Part shown: piece by piece, positions 36,870-45,456 of the stretch | Layout: every line of letters starts with the position of its first letter | Numbering within the stretch: the first letter of the stretch is position 1 | Origin: Chloroflexi bacterium ADurb.Bin180 | Lineage (GTDB): Bacteria; Chloroflexota; Anaerolineae; UBA2200 | Direction of reading: 5' to 3' | Assembly (NCBI GenBank): GCA_002070215.1 | Contig: MWCV01000017.1 | Location: forward strand, 1 to 51,382 | DNA length: 51,382 nt | Program-made: the position numbers and the translations under genes | The notes under the pieces: model-generated | What the model was told of the DNA's origin: nothing | The model's input: only the letters and a program-made list of their open reading frames with translations | Databases searched by the model: none

Positions 36870-37640
36870 CTACTGCTTCCTGGTCATCTCGACAACGCGG
36901 CGTGCGATGCCGGGCAGCGCCACGGCGACATCCTGATGCAGCACCACCCGGGCCTGCGAGTCGATGTGGGTAGGTTCATAGTTGACGACGATGATTGCCG
37001 CTCCGTTCCTGAGTGCCCTGGCCGGAAGTTCGGCGGCCGGGTAGACCTCGAGCGACGAGCCGGCCACCAGCAGAACATCACAACGGTCCACCTCGCGCTG
37101 AGCCTCGAGGAGCACCTGCACTGGGAGCAGCTCACCAAAGAGGACAACGTCTGGCTTGAGCACGCCCCCGCAGATGCTGCACAGCGGTACCCGGCCTTCG
37201 GCAAGGACCTGCCGCCATGCCTCATCAGGCGGAGAACTTGCCCCGCACTTGGTGCAGGTTACACCGCGAACATTCCCATGCAACTCATAGACGCGTGTGG
37301 AACCTGCTCTCTGATGCAACTGGTCAATGTTCTGTGTGATGACTGCCTTGACAATGCCCATCCTCTCCAGCTCGGCAAGAGCCAGGTGCGCCGGATTCGG
37401 TGCGGCAGCAGCCATCTTGTGGGCCAGAGGCCCGATCCAGTCGTAGAACGCCTTTGGATTGCGTCGAAAGCCATCCAGGGACGCTACCACCATGGGGTCG
37501 GCCTGCTCCCACAGGCCTGAGGCCGGACTGCGAAAGTCGGGGATGCCCGATGGGGTGCTGTGTCCGGCGCCGGTCAGCACCACGGCGTGACTGCTGTGCA
37601 CCAGGATCTGGGCTGCCTGTTCAATGGCGTCAGGAGTCAT
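36870..37640 (-). CDS. NAD-dependent protein deacylase, Sir2 family
   Basis: 256 residues from the ATG at 37640. It removes acyl groups from lysine using NAD+. Motifs are GAGHSTPSGIPDFRS near residue 24, TQNIDQLHQRAGS near 105, ELHGN with the catalytic His near 122, and two CxxC pairs that bind zinc (CTKCG and CSICGG). The first motif has GHST in place of the common GISxxSGI; the rest is intact. An earlier in-frame ATG at 37682 would overlap nfi by 53 bases. It lies between nfi and the wall protein on one strand. Confidence 0.92.
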   Translation of the reverse strand: MTPDAIEQAAQILVHSSHAVVLTGAGHSTPSGIPDFRSPASGLWEQADPMVVASLDGFRRNPKAFYDWIGPLAHKMAAAAPNPAHLALAELERMGIVKAVITQNIDQLHQRAGSTRVYELHGNVRGVTCTKCGASSPPDEAWRQVLAEGRVPLCSICGGVLKPDVVLFGELLPVQVLLEAQREVDRCDVLLVAGSSLEVYPAAELPARALRNGAAIIVVNYEPTHIDSQARVVLHQDVAVALPGIARRVVEMTRKQ

Positions 37641-38406
37641 GGCTTGTTTTGGCGGGCTCGTCGGAGGCCACCGTTGGCTCATCGATTGGCACGGCGGTGG
37701 TCAAACGCAGGTGCTGGCCGGCATCACCGCGAGTCAGTGAGCCGGGCAACTGCTCACCGCCAGCAATACGGTGAGCCCAGCGTATCGGTTCTGGCAAGCG
37801 GTAGTTGCGGCAGCAGCGCAGCACATAGGAAATGGCCGTGGCCAGGTCCACTTTGTGGCCGATGGAGACATAGACTGGCTCTGTGTCCCGTCTGGTGCGC
37901 ACTGCGGCACCGATGGTCTCGCGGTCAGCCACAATCTCGGCGCAGTCTCCCGCCGAAGGTCCGAGATAGCGTATCTTTCCGCACAGGAGCGACTTGGCGC
38001 AGCCGATGGTGGGCCGGTCAAGGAAGAGCCCAACGTGACAGGCCAGGCCCATCCGTCGCGGGTGAGCCAAACCGTGCCCATCAACGATGAACAGGTCCGG
38101 TGCCTTGCGCAGCAGCCCTGCCGCGGCCAGGATAGCCGGCGCCTCGCGAAAGGCTAACAGACTCGGAACATAGGGAAAGGTGAGCGGCAGTTCGGCCTCG
38201 ACCGCCTCGATGGGGTCAAGTTCTGGGAAGCGCAGAACCACGATGGCGGCGTGTGCGCACGCCTGCGTAGTGCTGATGTCTACTCCGGCCACCGAGCGCA
38301 GGTTGTCCAACTCATTGCAGCGTAGCACCCGGGTTCGCAGCCGTTCCTGCAGTGCCCGAGCCTCAGCGGGGGAGAGGTCCCAGTTGTGCAGCGCCCTTAC
38401 CTGCAT
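37630..38406 (-). CDS. nfi: Endonuclease V (deoxyinosine 3'-endonuclease)
   Basis: 258 residues. It nicks DNA near deaminated adenine (inosine). The active site is complete: D43 in AGVDIS, E88 in FREAP and D109 in IVDGHGLAHP, positions nearly identical to those of the Thermotoga enzyme. FPYVPSLLAFRE is the family hallmark. The last 25 residues or so are a non-conserved tail. Its 3' end overlaps the Sir2 gene by 11 bases. Confidence 0.95.
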   Translation of the reverse strand: MQVRALHNWDLSPAEARALQERLRTRVLRCNELDNLRSVAGVDISTTQACAHAAIVVLRFPELDPIEAVEAELPLTFPYVPSLLAFREAPAILAAAGLLRKAPDLFIVDGHGLAHPRRMGLACHVGLFLDRPTIGCAKSLLCGKIRYLGPSAGDCAEIVADRETIGAAVRTRRDTEPVYVSIGHKVDLATAISYVLRCCRNYRLPEPIRWAHRIAGGEQLPGSLTRGDAGQHLRLTTAVPIDEPTVASDEPAKTSHDS

Positions 38407-38432
38407 TGCGGCTCCACAGATGAACGTGACTT

Positions 38433-38461
38433 AGTATAGCTCGTGTGGCCAGTAGGGTCAA
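38433..38461 (-). promoter_or_regulatory. Promoter of the nfi-sir2-wall protein group
   Basis: On the minus strand TTGACC (38461-38456), 17 bases and TATACT (38438-38433), 27 bp before nfi; the same boxes as the HNH promoter. Confidence 0.75.
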
Positions 38462-38730
38462 ACCGGCAGAAGTCGGATCGCAGGTCGGGGCGGAACCCCC
38501 AGACGCAGTGTCGGTTGACCACCTGCATGCAGTGGCTGCTTGGGAGCGGGAGTCCGCTTCCCTTGAGACGGCGGGCGCGGCGTTTCCGTAGCTGAGCGAT
38601 CACCTGTCAGCCGTTTGTAAGTATCCTCGTATGGGGCGGTGTGGCTGGGGGTACCTCTTGCTGTTCTCGAGTTGCCAGACTCGGTGCGAGGCGTCCCCGT
38701 TCGCGTCGCGTCGCGGCTCATCCGGTATTC

Positions 38731-38759
38731 TTGCCTGCCCATCGGCTGGTGGCTATAAT
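38731..38759 (+). promoter_or_regulatory. Promoter of the HAD-like membrane protein gene
   Basis: TTGCCT (38731-38736), 17 bases and a perfect TATAAT (38754-38759), 57 bp before the GTG start. The interval between this and the nfi promoter (38462-38730) shows no recognisable gene. Confidence 0.75.
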
Positions 38760-38815
38760 AGCTGTCACCGTAGATACTGCGAAGCCATCAACTAGCACGG
38801 TTGCTGGAGTTGCCG

Positions 38816-39745
38816 GTGAAGGCTGCATTCATCAAACAAGATTGTCTGGTTCAGACGGATGGCAAGGAGGTCCGCCTTAGACCGGGAGCGGCGGAGGCTC
38901 TCAAGCTTCTGGCAGAGCGCAAGTTGTTTGTCGTTCTGCTTGACGTCAGCTCTTGCTCTGTCGTGCCAGCGGCGATGAAGGCCAAACAAGAGATCAGTCG
39001 CAGCGTGCTGGAAGCGCTGCGAGTTGGCGGAGGCCATGTTGATGCCCTGGTGGAGTGCCCGCACCATCCCGACGAGGGTTGTGGCTGCTGGGGTCTGCAT
39101 CCGGGATTCCTCTACGCGGCGGCAGCCAGGCTGGATATGCGCCTCGACGAGTGCTATTTGCTGTGCGATCAGGCCGACGATGTGCTGCTCGGTTACAGGG
39201 TAGGATGTCGGCCAGTGCTGGTACTCGAGGGGCGGTCGATCGGCGACCTCTATGACGGGCACCAGCCCGAGCCCCATGATTTTCCCATCGCCTTCGACCT
39301 GTGCACCGCGGTCAGCTATGTCCTGACTGAGGAAGACGCCACCGGCGCCTGGGGCCATCCCAGACAGCCAACCCCGCTCTCTCAGGAGGCAGAGTCTCAG
39401 CCGGCGGGCGAGATGCCTGATTTCTCTCCCACGGTGCGACTCTTCACGCCGGTGCCAGGAATCAAAGGTGTTGTGACCGGCTGGTCGACTGACCAGAGTA
39501 CCACCAGACGCTGGCTCGTGACCTTCGTTTTTGGTGGTGTCTGGTTGAGCCTGGGTATCGCCTACCTGCTGACCCATCTGTATCGCACCCATCCCTTCCC
39601 CGCCTATTTCTACTACCTGACCTTGCAGTTCATCCCCCGGCCTCTCCGCGCCGCGCTGTTCATTCTGAGCGGTGTGGTTGTAGTGGGGCTCTCCGTACGG
39701 GCTTTCGCCCGGCTCTCGGCTACCAACGGCGCCAGGAAGCGATAG
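38816..39745 (+). CDS. Degenerate GmhB-like HAD protein fused to membrane helices
   Basis: 309 residues; GTG start at 38816 with GGAG six bases before. The N-terminal half (about 1-170) follows the histidinol-phosphatase/GmhB branch of the HAD family, with the zinc loop CPHHPDEGCGC (C81, H83, C89, C91), the motif IV-like CDQADDVLLG (D118, D121/122) and VGCRPVLV. The catalytic first motif, normally D-x-D-G, reads FIKQDC: the nucleophile Asp is Lys. A phosphatase activity of the usual kind is therefore unlikely. The C-terminal part has two or three hydrophobic segments (about 225-250, 257-270, 275-295). It may be a sensor or scaffold in the membrane. No partner is obvious. Confidence 0.75.
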   Translation: MKAAFIKQDCLVQTDGKEVRLRPGAAEALKLLAERKLFVVLLDVSSCSVVPAAMKAKQEISRSVLEALRVGGGHVDALVECPHHPDEGCGCWGLHPGFLYAAAARLDMRLDECYLLCDQADDVLLGYRVGCRPVLVLEGRSIGDLYDGHQPEPHDFPIAFDLCTAVSYVLTEEDATGAWGHPRQPTPLSQEAESQPAGEMPDFSPTVRLFTPVPGIKGVVTGWSTDQSTTRRWLVTFVFGGVWLSLGIAYLLTHLYRTHPFPAYFYYLTLQFIPRPLRAALFILSGVVVVGLSVRAFARLSATNGARKR

Positions 39746-39842
39746 CAGCGAACCGTCGACGTCGGGTACTGAACCTGAGCGGCACAGGCGACGTAAGGAT
39801 TCTGGAACCGTCTGCCAACGTAGGACCTTCGGGAGGGTTGTA

Positions 39843-40211
39843 GTGAACAATCCAACGGCAGAGCCGCGTGACGGGGAAGGCATCAACCGGCGCCTGGAGA
39901 GCATTGCCTTGCCTGTCTTTCTCCTCATGCTCGGCGCACTGGCCCTTGTGCCTCGCACTGCTGTGCCGCAGGGGGTGTGGGCGACCATCGCCGGGGTTGC
40001 GCTGCTGGCCCTCAACTATGCGCGACACCATTACGGGATCAGGATAAGCCTCGGCAGCACCATCCTCGGTGTGATCCTTTTCGTGTCCGGTGTTGCCAAC
40101 CTGCTGGGCAAGGATCTGCCCATGTTCGAGATCCTGTTTGTGACCGCTGTCGCCAATCTGATCTTTTACTCCCTTGCTGGACGTGGCCGAAAGGGGGACC
40201 CGCGCTGGTGA
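39843..40211 (+). CDS. Small membrane protein of unknown function
   Basis: 122 residues with a GTG start after GGGAGGGTTGTA. Four hydrophobic stretches occupy about residues 22-38, 45-58, 70-88 and 92-110 (for example IALPVFLLMLGALALVP and GSTILGVILFVSGVANLLG). A short polar N-terminus and the basic end GRGRKGDPRW probably face the cytoplasm. I do not recognise a family. Its stop overlaps the NUDIX start (GTGA), and it may belong to the same transcript. Confidence 0.7.
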   Translation: MNNPTAEPRDGEGINRRLESIALPVFLLMLGALALVPRTAVPQGVWATIAGVALLALNYARHHYGIRISLGSTILGVILFVSGVANLLGKDLPMFEILFVTAVANLIFYSLAGRGRKGDPRW

Positions 40212-40696
40212 GCGTTGGCAGGTTCCAGGCCGGGGTGGCGGCGCTCATTCGGCGAGCGTCGGATGGTCAGTATCTCCTGCTCAAGCGGTCCGAGGAGAAG
40301 GACTATGGCCCTGGAACGTGGGAATGCGTCACCGGTCGGGTCGATCAGGGCGAGAGCTTGAGCGCCGCTCTGCACCGGGAGGTCGCGGAAGAACTGGGCG
40401 ACGAGACGCGGGTCCAGGTAGACTGGATCATCGGGACCACCCACTTTTACCGCGGCGAGCCGTCTTTGGACGCCGAGCTGCTCGGAGTACTGTTCGCCTG
40501 CACCCTGACCTCGACCGCGCCCCTGCGTCTCAGCCGCGAACACTCTGCGTCTCGCTGGCTCAGCGCAGAGGAAGCGCTGCAAGAGTTTCCACCAGGCAAT
40601 TGGCTGCACCGCGCGATCCGCAGGGCAGAGACCCTGCGCGCACTTGCTCCAGACGCGTTGCTTGACTGCTTCCACCAGCAAGGTTTTGAGATCTAG
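40208..40696 (+). CDS. NUDIX hydrolase
   Basis: 162 residues from a GTG that overlaps the preceding stop. The Nudix box is complete: GRVDQGESLSAALHREVAEE, then LG, at about residues 38-59 (G-x5-E-x7-R-E-x2-E-E-x-G). Such enzymes cleave nucleoside diphosphates linked to another group, often as house-cleaning. The sequence around the box (LKRSEEKDYGPGTWECVTGR) suggests a MutT-like small hydrolase; the substrate is not evident. Confidence 0.88.
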   Translation: MSVGRFQAGVAALIRRASDGQYLLLKRSEEKDYGPGTWECVTGRVDQGESLSAALHREVAEELGDETRVQVDWIIGTTHFYRGEPSLDAELLGVLFACTLTSTAPLRLSREHSASRWLSAEEALQEFPPGNWLHRAIRRAETLRALAPDALLDCFHQQGFEI

Positions 40697-40741
40697 GCCG
40701 ATCCCAACAGGACCAGGTGCAAAGATAACGGGGGAGGTACC

Positions 40742-41743
40742 ATGCCAAAAATCCTTGAAGTGGACAATCTGGTGAAGAGGTTTGGCGAGTATGAGGCAGT
40801 GAAAGGCGTGAGTTTCGCGGTGGACGAAGGTGAGGTTTTTGGCCTGCTGGGGCCCAATGGCGCTGGAAAGACGACCACGATCTCGATGCTGACCGGCATT
40901 CTGGCGCCCTCCTCTGGTACAGCGCGTATTGGCGGGCACGACATCCTCAAAGAGCCAGGCGCGGTAAAGAAGATGAACGGGTTGGTGCCGCAGGACCTGG
41001 CGCTCTACCCCACGCTCAGCGCGAGAGCCAACCTCAGCTTTTTCGGCAGCATCTACGGACTGAGAGGCAAAGAGCTCAGGGAGCGTGTGGACGATGTGCT
41101 GCGCATCGTCGCCCTGAGCGACCGGGCGGACGGAGTCGTGGACAAGTTCTCCGGGGGAATGAAGCGGCGCCTCAACATCGCGGCAGGGCTGGTGCATCAG
41201 CCGCGGTTGCTCTTCCTTGATGAGCCCACCGTGGGAGTGGACCCGCAAAGCCGCAACCAGATCTTTGAGAGCGTGCTGCGCCTCAATCGTGAGCGAGGGA
41301 TGAGCATCATCTACACCAGCCACTATATGGAGGAAGTAGAGCACCTCTGCAACCGCGTGGCCATCATCGACGGTGGCAAGATCATTGCCCTGGATACAGT
41401 CAAGAACCTGATCAACATGCTTGGCGGTGGGGTGATCTACGTCGGAGTGTCGCAGGTCAATGACGAATTGCTGAAAAAGCTGGCGGCGCTCCAAGCAGTT
41501 GGAGGGGTATCTCTCGTGCCTCGCGAGCCTGCCGCGACAGCGCAGAGGCCAGAGCCAGCAACCGCCGCTGGCTCCTCCGCTGGAGAGATGGTGAAGGTGG
41601 TGGCGAAGCAGAGCCAGCAGGCACTGCTCGATGTGATCAACCTCATTACGGAGAGCGGCCTGAGCATTACCTCGCTGGAGATCCTGCAGCCCAACCTGGA
41701 GAGCGTCTTTTTGCACCTGACCGGAAAAAAGCTGCGGGAGTAG
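40742..41743 (+). CDS. ABC-2 type transporter, ATP-binding subunit
   Basis: 333 residues. Walker A is GPNGAGKTTTISML near residue 38, the signature FSGGMKRRLNIA near 136, Walker B LLFLDEPTVGVDPQSRNQIF near 157, and the switch His in YTSHYMEEVEHL. This is the CcmA/DrrA-like class that drives export of drugs, lipids or polysaccharide. An extra Ala/Pro-rich stretch (about 258-280) precedes the C-terminal part. TAACGGGGGAGGTACC lies before the ATG. Two membrane subunits follow at once (4 and 5 bp spacers). Confidence 0.92.
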   Translation: MPKILEVDNLVKRFGEYEAVKGVSFAVDEGEVFGLLGPNGAGKTTTISMLTGILAPSSGTARIGGHDILKEPGAVKKMNGLVPQDLALYPTLSARANLSFFGSIYGLRGKELRERVDDVLRIVALSDRADGVVDKFSGGMKRRLNIAAGLVHQPRLLFLDEPTVGVDPQSRNQIFESVLRLNRERGMSIIYTSHYMEEVEHLCNRVAIIDGGKIIALDTVKNLINMLGGGVIYVGVSQVNDELLKKLAALQAVGGVSLVPREPAATAQRPEPATAAGSSAGEMVKVVAKQSQQALLDVINLITESGLSITSLEILQPNLESVFLHLTGKKLRE

Positions 41744-41747
41744 CCCG

Positions 41748-42998
41748 ATGAACGCCCTTAATATTGCGCTCAAGGATATGCGTATCTTTCTGAAGGACCG
41801 CGATGCGGCCGTTCAGCTTGTTCTGCTGCCGCTGCTCTTTATCATGATCTACAGCGGGGCGGTAAGCAGTATTGGCAAGGGAAGCCGCCCGGCGGACACG
41901 CGCATCGAACTGGCCGTGGTGGACCTGGACCAAGGCACTGCCTCGGCAGCGCTGCTGGCAGGGATCGACAAGGCGGGAGGTGTCAGGATCAAGGCCTACG
42001 ACCAGGCAACCGTACAGCCCTTGCTGGAGGAAGGTAAGGTGGCGCGGGCACTGTTTGTCCCCGCCGGATTCAGTGCCGGTCTCGCTGACGGCCAACCCCA
42101 GGTCATTCGTCTGGTCAGCCACCCCGACGCCGACAACAAAAAGACCGAGGCCGTGCGGCTGGTTCTTGATGGGGTGGTGAGCGGTATGTCGCTGGAAGCG
42201 CAGATTCTGGCCAGCCTGCAACAAATAGCCGATATGCAGGCCGACTCTCCAGCCGCGGTGCGGGAGGCTTTCACGTACGAGGCCATGGCCGAGCAGGCAA
42301 GGAGCCAGTTCGCCAGCTCCCAGGAGCGGCCTCTCGTGGAGATGGTGCAGCGAGTTCCCGGGCAAGAGGAAGAGCAGGAGCAGGATCCGGACATGTCCCA
42401 GGCCTCTGTTCCGGGTTTTGCGGTTTTGTTTGTTTTTCTGACCGCTCAGGCCACGGCTCGTTCCATCTATGACGAAAAGAAGGCTGGCACTTTCCGGAGG
42501 CTGCTGGCTGCTCCCGTGGCCAAGCTATCGCTGGTGCTGGGCAAGATGCTGCCCAACTTTCTGATTGCTCTGGTGCAATTCGCGGTGATCCTTCTCTTTG
42601 GTGTCTTTGGGTTGAGGCTTCTCGGAATGTCTCCGGTTCCTCTGGGTCACGACCCTCTGGCGCTGGTGGTCTTTGTTGTGATGACGGCCCTGTGCTCAAG
42701 TGCCTTTGGCATCGTCATCGCGGCACTGGCCCGCACGGAGAACCAGATTGGCGGTCTGGGGGCAGTGGTGTTGTGGAGCATGGGTCTGCTGGGCGGCTCC
42801 TTTGTCCCAGTGTTCATTCTGGACCGCGTGCTGGGCCCTGTGCCCAAGGCAGTCCCGCACTACTGGGCCATCAGGGCCTTGACCAACGTGATGCTGCGCG
42901 GCATGCACCTCTATGACCTCCGCCTCGAGCTTGCTGTTCTGGCTGGCTTCACCATGCTCTTTGTCGTGATTGGTCTTTTGCGGTTTGAGTACGACTAG
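41748..42998 (+). CDS. ABC-2 type transporter permease (first)
   Basis: 416 residues with the ABC2_membrane_3 layout: one helix near the N-terminus (about 20-40, VQLVLLPLLFIMIYSG), a large extracytoplasmic domain (about 45-215), and five helices (about 220-415), including VPGFAVLFVFLTAQATARSI and the C-terminal ALTNVMLRGMHLYDL region. The coupling region ARSIYDEKKAGTFRRLLAAP is typical. Together with the next gene it forms the membrane pore. Substrate unknown. Confidence 0.88.
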   Translation: MNALNIALKDMRIFLKDRDAAVQLVLLPLLFIMIYSGAVSSIGKGSRPADTRIELAVVDLDQGTASAALLAGIDKAGGVRIKAYDQATVQPLLEEGKVARALFVPAGFSAGLADGQPQVIRLVSHPDADNKKTEAVRLVLDGVVSGMSLEAQILASLQQIADMQADSPAAVREAFTYEAMAEQARSQFASSQERPLVEMVQRVPGQEEEQEQDPDMSQASVPGFAVLFVFLTAQATARSIYDEKKAGTFRRLLAAPVAKLSLVLGKMLPNFLIALVQFAVILLFGVFGLRLLGMSPVPLGHDPLALVVFVVMTALCSSAFGIVIAALARTENQIGGLGAVVLWSMGLLGGSFVPVFILDRVLGPVPKAVPHYWAIRALTNVMLRGMHLYDLRLELAVLAGFTMLFVVIGLLRFEYD

Positions 42999-43003
42999 GA
43001 GTT

Positions 43004-44278
43004 GTGGCGATGAACAGACTACGCGACGTTCTGACCATTGCCTGGAAAGAAGTGCAGCTCATTGCGCAGGACCGCGGCGGACTGGCGGTCTACTTTCTGC
43101 TTCCTCTGCTGATCGGCTCGATGTTGGCCAGTATGAACCTCTCCCTTGCGGCCAGCGCGCGTGGCGAAAAGGGGGCGATCCTGCTCAACATCGGGCTGGT
43201 GAACCAGGACGGCGGCGTCTTTGGCAGCGAGATCACTAGGGCACTAGAAGGCATCAATGTGCTCAAGGTGGAGCGTGTTGACACGTTGGGCGAGGCGGAG
43301 CAGCAAGTGGCCAGGGGGAAATCTGCTGCGGCGATTCTGCTCCCCAGCGACCTGACCGACCGGGTGAACAACTACGAACCTAGCACCATCCAGGTGACTG
43401 TAGACCCTGCCCAACCAGAAAGCACCAGCATCGTGACGGGCATCATGAAGCAAGTAGCGGGCGAAGTGACCCTCTGGGGTGAGGTGCAATTCGGCGTCCG
43501 CCGCCTCTTTGAGCGCTCCGGCATCCTGGAGGGCGCCACCGCTGACCAACAACGCGCCATTCAGGCACAGAGCCTGGGGGCAATCATGACCACCCTGGGT
43601 GAGCTGCGGCGGAATCCCGCTATCACCGTTGTCAGTGAGGATCTGGAGGGCATTCCGGTCACGGCGGTGTATGAGAGCTATTTTGCCTACCTGTTTCCGG
43701 GGCTGACGGTGATGTTCATCTTCTTCGCCGTGGGGTCGGTTGCCGCCGGTCTCCTGGTGGAGCGCGAGGTTGGCACGCTGCGGCGGTTAGTCGCTGCACC
43801 TATCTCGCCCAGTGCGGTCATCCTGGGCAAAATGCTGGCCTACCTGCTGTTGGCCTGTCTGCAGACAGTGGTTCTGCTGGGGGTGGCTCGAGTAGCCTTT
43901 TCGATGCCGCTGGGCAATTCGCCGGTGGGGCTGGTCATCCTGACTCTGGCGACGGGGCTGGTATCTACGTCGTTTGGCCTGCTGCTGGCCAGCTTTTGCC
44001 GGACATCCAAGCAGGCAGATACTCTGGGCACCCTGGCCGGATTCGTGCTGGGTGGCTTGGGCGGTGCGGTGGCGGTGACTCCAGACCCGCTATGGCGAAC
44101 TCCCGGGGTGATGGGCCTCATCTCCAACCTGACGCCCCATGCCCATGCGCTGGACGGGTTCTACCGCTTGATGGCGGAGAAGCAAAGCCTGACGCAGGTG
44201 CTGCCGCAGGTGGGGATCTTGCTGCTGTTCGCGGCGGTGTTCTTTGCCGTGGCGGTACGCCGGTTCAAGTTCGAGTGA
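43004..44278 (+). CDS. ABC-2 type transporter permease (second)
   Basis: 424 residues, the partner of the previous gene and related to it: helix near residues 26-45, large loop domain (about 48-220), then YLFPGLTVMFIFFAVGSVAAG and further helices, with the equivalent coupling segment LVEREVGTLRRLVAAPISP. The two permeases share this sequence organisation and likely form a heterodimer driven by the ATPase at 40742-41743. AGGAGTTGTGGCG precedes the ATG. Confidence 0.88.
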   Translation: MAMNRLRDVLTIAWKEVQLIAQDRGGLAVYFLLPLLIGSMLASMNLSLAASARGEKGAILLNIGLVNQDGGVFGSEITRALEGINVLKVERVDTLGEAEQQVARGKSAAAILLPSDLTDRVNNYEPSTIQVTVDPAQPESTSIVTGIMKQVAGEVTLWGEVQFGVRRLFERSGILEGATADQQRAIQAQSLGAIMTTLGELRRNPAITVVSEDLEGIPVTAVYESYFAYLFPGLTVMFIFFAVGSVAAGLLVEREVGTLRRLVAAPISPSAVILGKMLAYLLLACLQTVVLLGVARVAFSMPLGNSPVGLVILTLATGLVSTSFGLLLASFCRTSKQADTLGTLAGFVLGGLGGAVAVTPDPLWRTPGVMGLISNLTPHAHALDGFYRLMAEKQSLTQVLPQVGILLLFAAVFFAVAVRRFKFE

Positions 44279-44324
44279 CGTCGGCAGGGCGCCAACGTCA
44301 GGCAAGCTCGCGCATGCAGACAGT

Positions 44325-44353
44325 TTGACGGATTTGCGGTTCCCTGCTATTGT
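44325..44353 (+). promoter_or_regulatory. Promoter of the riboswitch-AOR operon
   Basis: TTGACG (44325-44330), 17 bases and TATTGT (44348-44353), about 60 bp before the structured leader. Confidence 0.65.
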
Positions 44354-44410
44354 ATGGTCAGTCCGCCGCGGTATGGCGAACGAATGGATTCTGACAACTA
44401 GATAACGGTA

Positions 44411-44576
44411 GTTCTAGCAGGCGCTCTGCCGCCGCTGCCATAGCGCTCCGACCCAAAGGCTCCCACGAGGAGGCGAGGGCGTTGGGCGCGGGGAGCGATC
44501 CCCGCACCTGCCGTGCTTGCAAAGGAGACTCGTCGCTCTTCCCTGTAGAAGAGAGACGTGGTCTCCTTTTTGTTTT
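44411..44576 (+). ncRNA. Molybdenum/tungsten cofactor (Moco) riboswitch-like leader with terminator
   Basis: A structured leader ahead of a tungsten-enzyme operon. Pairings visible: GCAGG (44417-44421) with CCTGC (44507-44511); CCCAA (44452-44456) with TTGGG (44482-44486); and a perfect 7-bp hairpin with a GCGA tetraloop (44488-44505). The conserved-looking CTCCGACCCAAAGGCTCCCA and CGAGGGCG stretches resemble the Moco RNA motif. A terminator follows: AAAGGAGAC (44521-44529) with GTCTCCTTT (44561-44569), inner stems, then TTGTTTT. A cofactor-dependent on/off switch is inferred. The family call is from memory of the consensus. Confidence 0.7.
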
Positions 44577-44672
44577 GGGCGTAAATAGCGTCTCAGAGGA
44601 GGTGCTTGAGAACTGAACTGGCCGAGAAGCGTCCGTGTGTCACGTCGCAATACTCATAAGGAGATGAAAGCA

Positions 44673-45452
44673 ATGACGTATGTCACAGAAAGGATGAAGG
44701 AGCTGCAGGAGCAGCTGCTCCAGGGCAAGCTTAGCCGCCGCGAGTTTATGCGCGGCGCGATGCTGCTTGGCCTGTCCGTTGGCGCCGCCGAGGCGCTGGC
44801 GGCCTGCGCCCCCAAGCTGGCGCCTACCGCAGTGCCTCCGACCAAGATACCTCCCACCAAGGTCCCGCCGACAGCGGTGGCACCCACCGAGGTACCTACG
44901 CCTACCGAGGCCCCGGCTGCGCCCGAAGCTCAGCAGGTAGTGATGGATAAGGACTGGCAGCTGGTGATCGACTATGACAAGTGCAGCGGCTGCCGCACCT
45001 GCGAGCTCGAGTGCGCCAAGCGTCACTACGGCGTAATCAATCCGGCGCTGGCGAACATCACCATCTACAAGGTGTATCCCGGCATTGATATCGCGATGTA
45101 CTGCCGCAACTGCTGGACCAGACCTTGCATCGACGCCTGCCCTACCACGCCAAAGGCAATCACGATCAGCGAGATCAGTGGTGCCTGCAAGGTTGATGCC
45201 AAGGTGTGCATCAAGTGCTTCAAGTGCGAGGAGGCCTGCATACAGCAGCATCTTCGCTTCCACCCTACCGAACAATACCCGCTGATGTGTGACCTGTGCG
45301 ACCTGGACCCGGCCTGCGTGGCGGCCTGCCCAGACAAGGCCCTGAGCGTCGTGCCGCCCTCCGTCGCGCCTGACACATGGGCCCAACCACTCGAAGAAGT
45401 CGTGGAGCAGCGCAAGGAAAAGCTCGGCCTGCTCAAGTATATGGAGGCGTGA
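44673..45452 (+). CDS. Four-cluster ferredoxin subunit with twin-arginine lipoprotein signal
   Basis: 259 residues from the ATG at 44673, nine bases behind AAGGAG. The N-terminus has a Tat motif SRREFMRGAM (R22-R23) followed by a hydrophobic stretch and a lipobox LAAC (C45), so it is probably exported folded and lipid-anchored. A Pro-Thr-rich linker (about 48-84) precedes a DmsB/AorA-like ferredoxin domain whose 16 cysteines form four groups: 104/107/110/114, 144/147/152/156, 179/182/185/189 and 206/209/215/219, enough for four [4Fe-4S] clusters. It lies 4 bp before the aldehyde oxidoreductase and should carry its electrons. Confidence 0.9.
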   Translation: MTYVTERMKELQEQLLQGKLSRREFMRGAMLLGLSVGAAEALAACAPKLAPTAVPPTKIPPTKVPPTAVAPTEVPTPTEAPAAPEAQQVVMDKDWQLVIDYDKCSGCRTCELECAKRHYGVINPALANITIYKVYPGIDIAMYCRNCWTRPCIDACPTTPKAITISEISGACKVDAKVCIKCFKCEEACIQQHLRFHPTEQYPLMCDLCDLDPACVAACPDKALSVVPPSVAPDTWAQPLEEVVEQRKEKLGLLKYMEA

Positions 45453-45456
45453 CCCG

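Noticed and set aside
40166-41773. 535-codon minus-strand frame across the NUDIX and ABC ATPase genes
   Set aside because: It runs opposite three well-identified genes with intact motifs and contains no recognisable domain.
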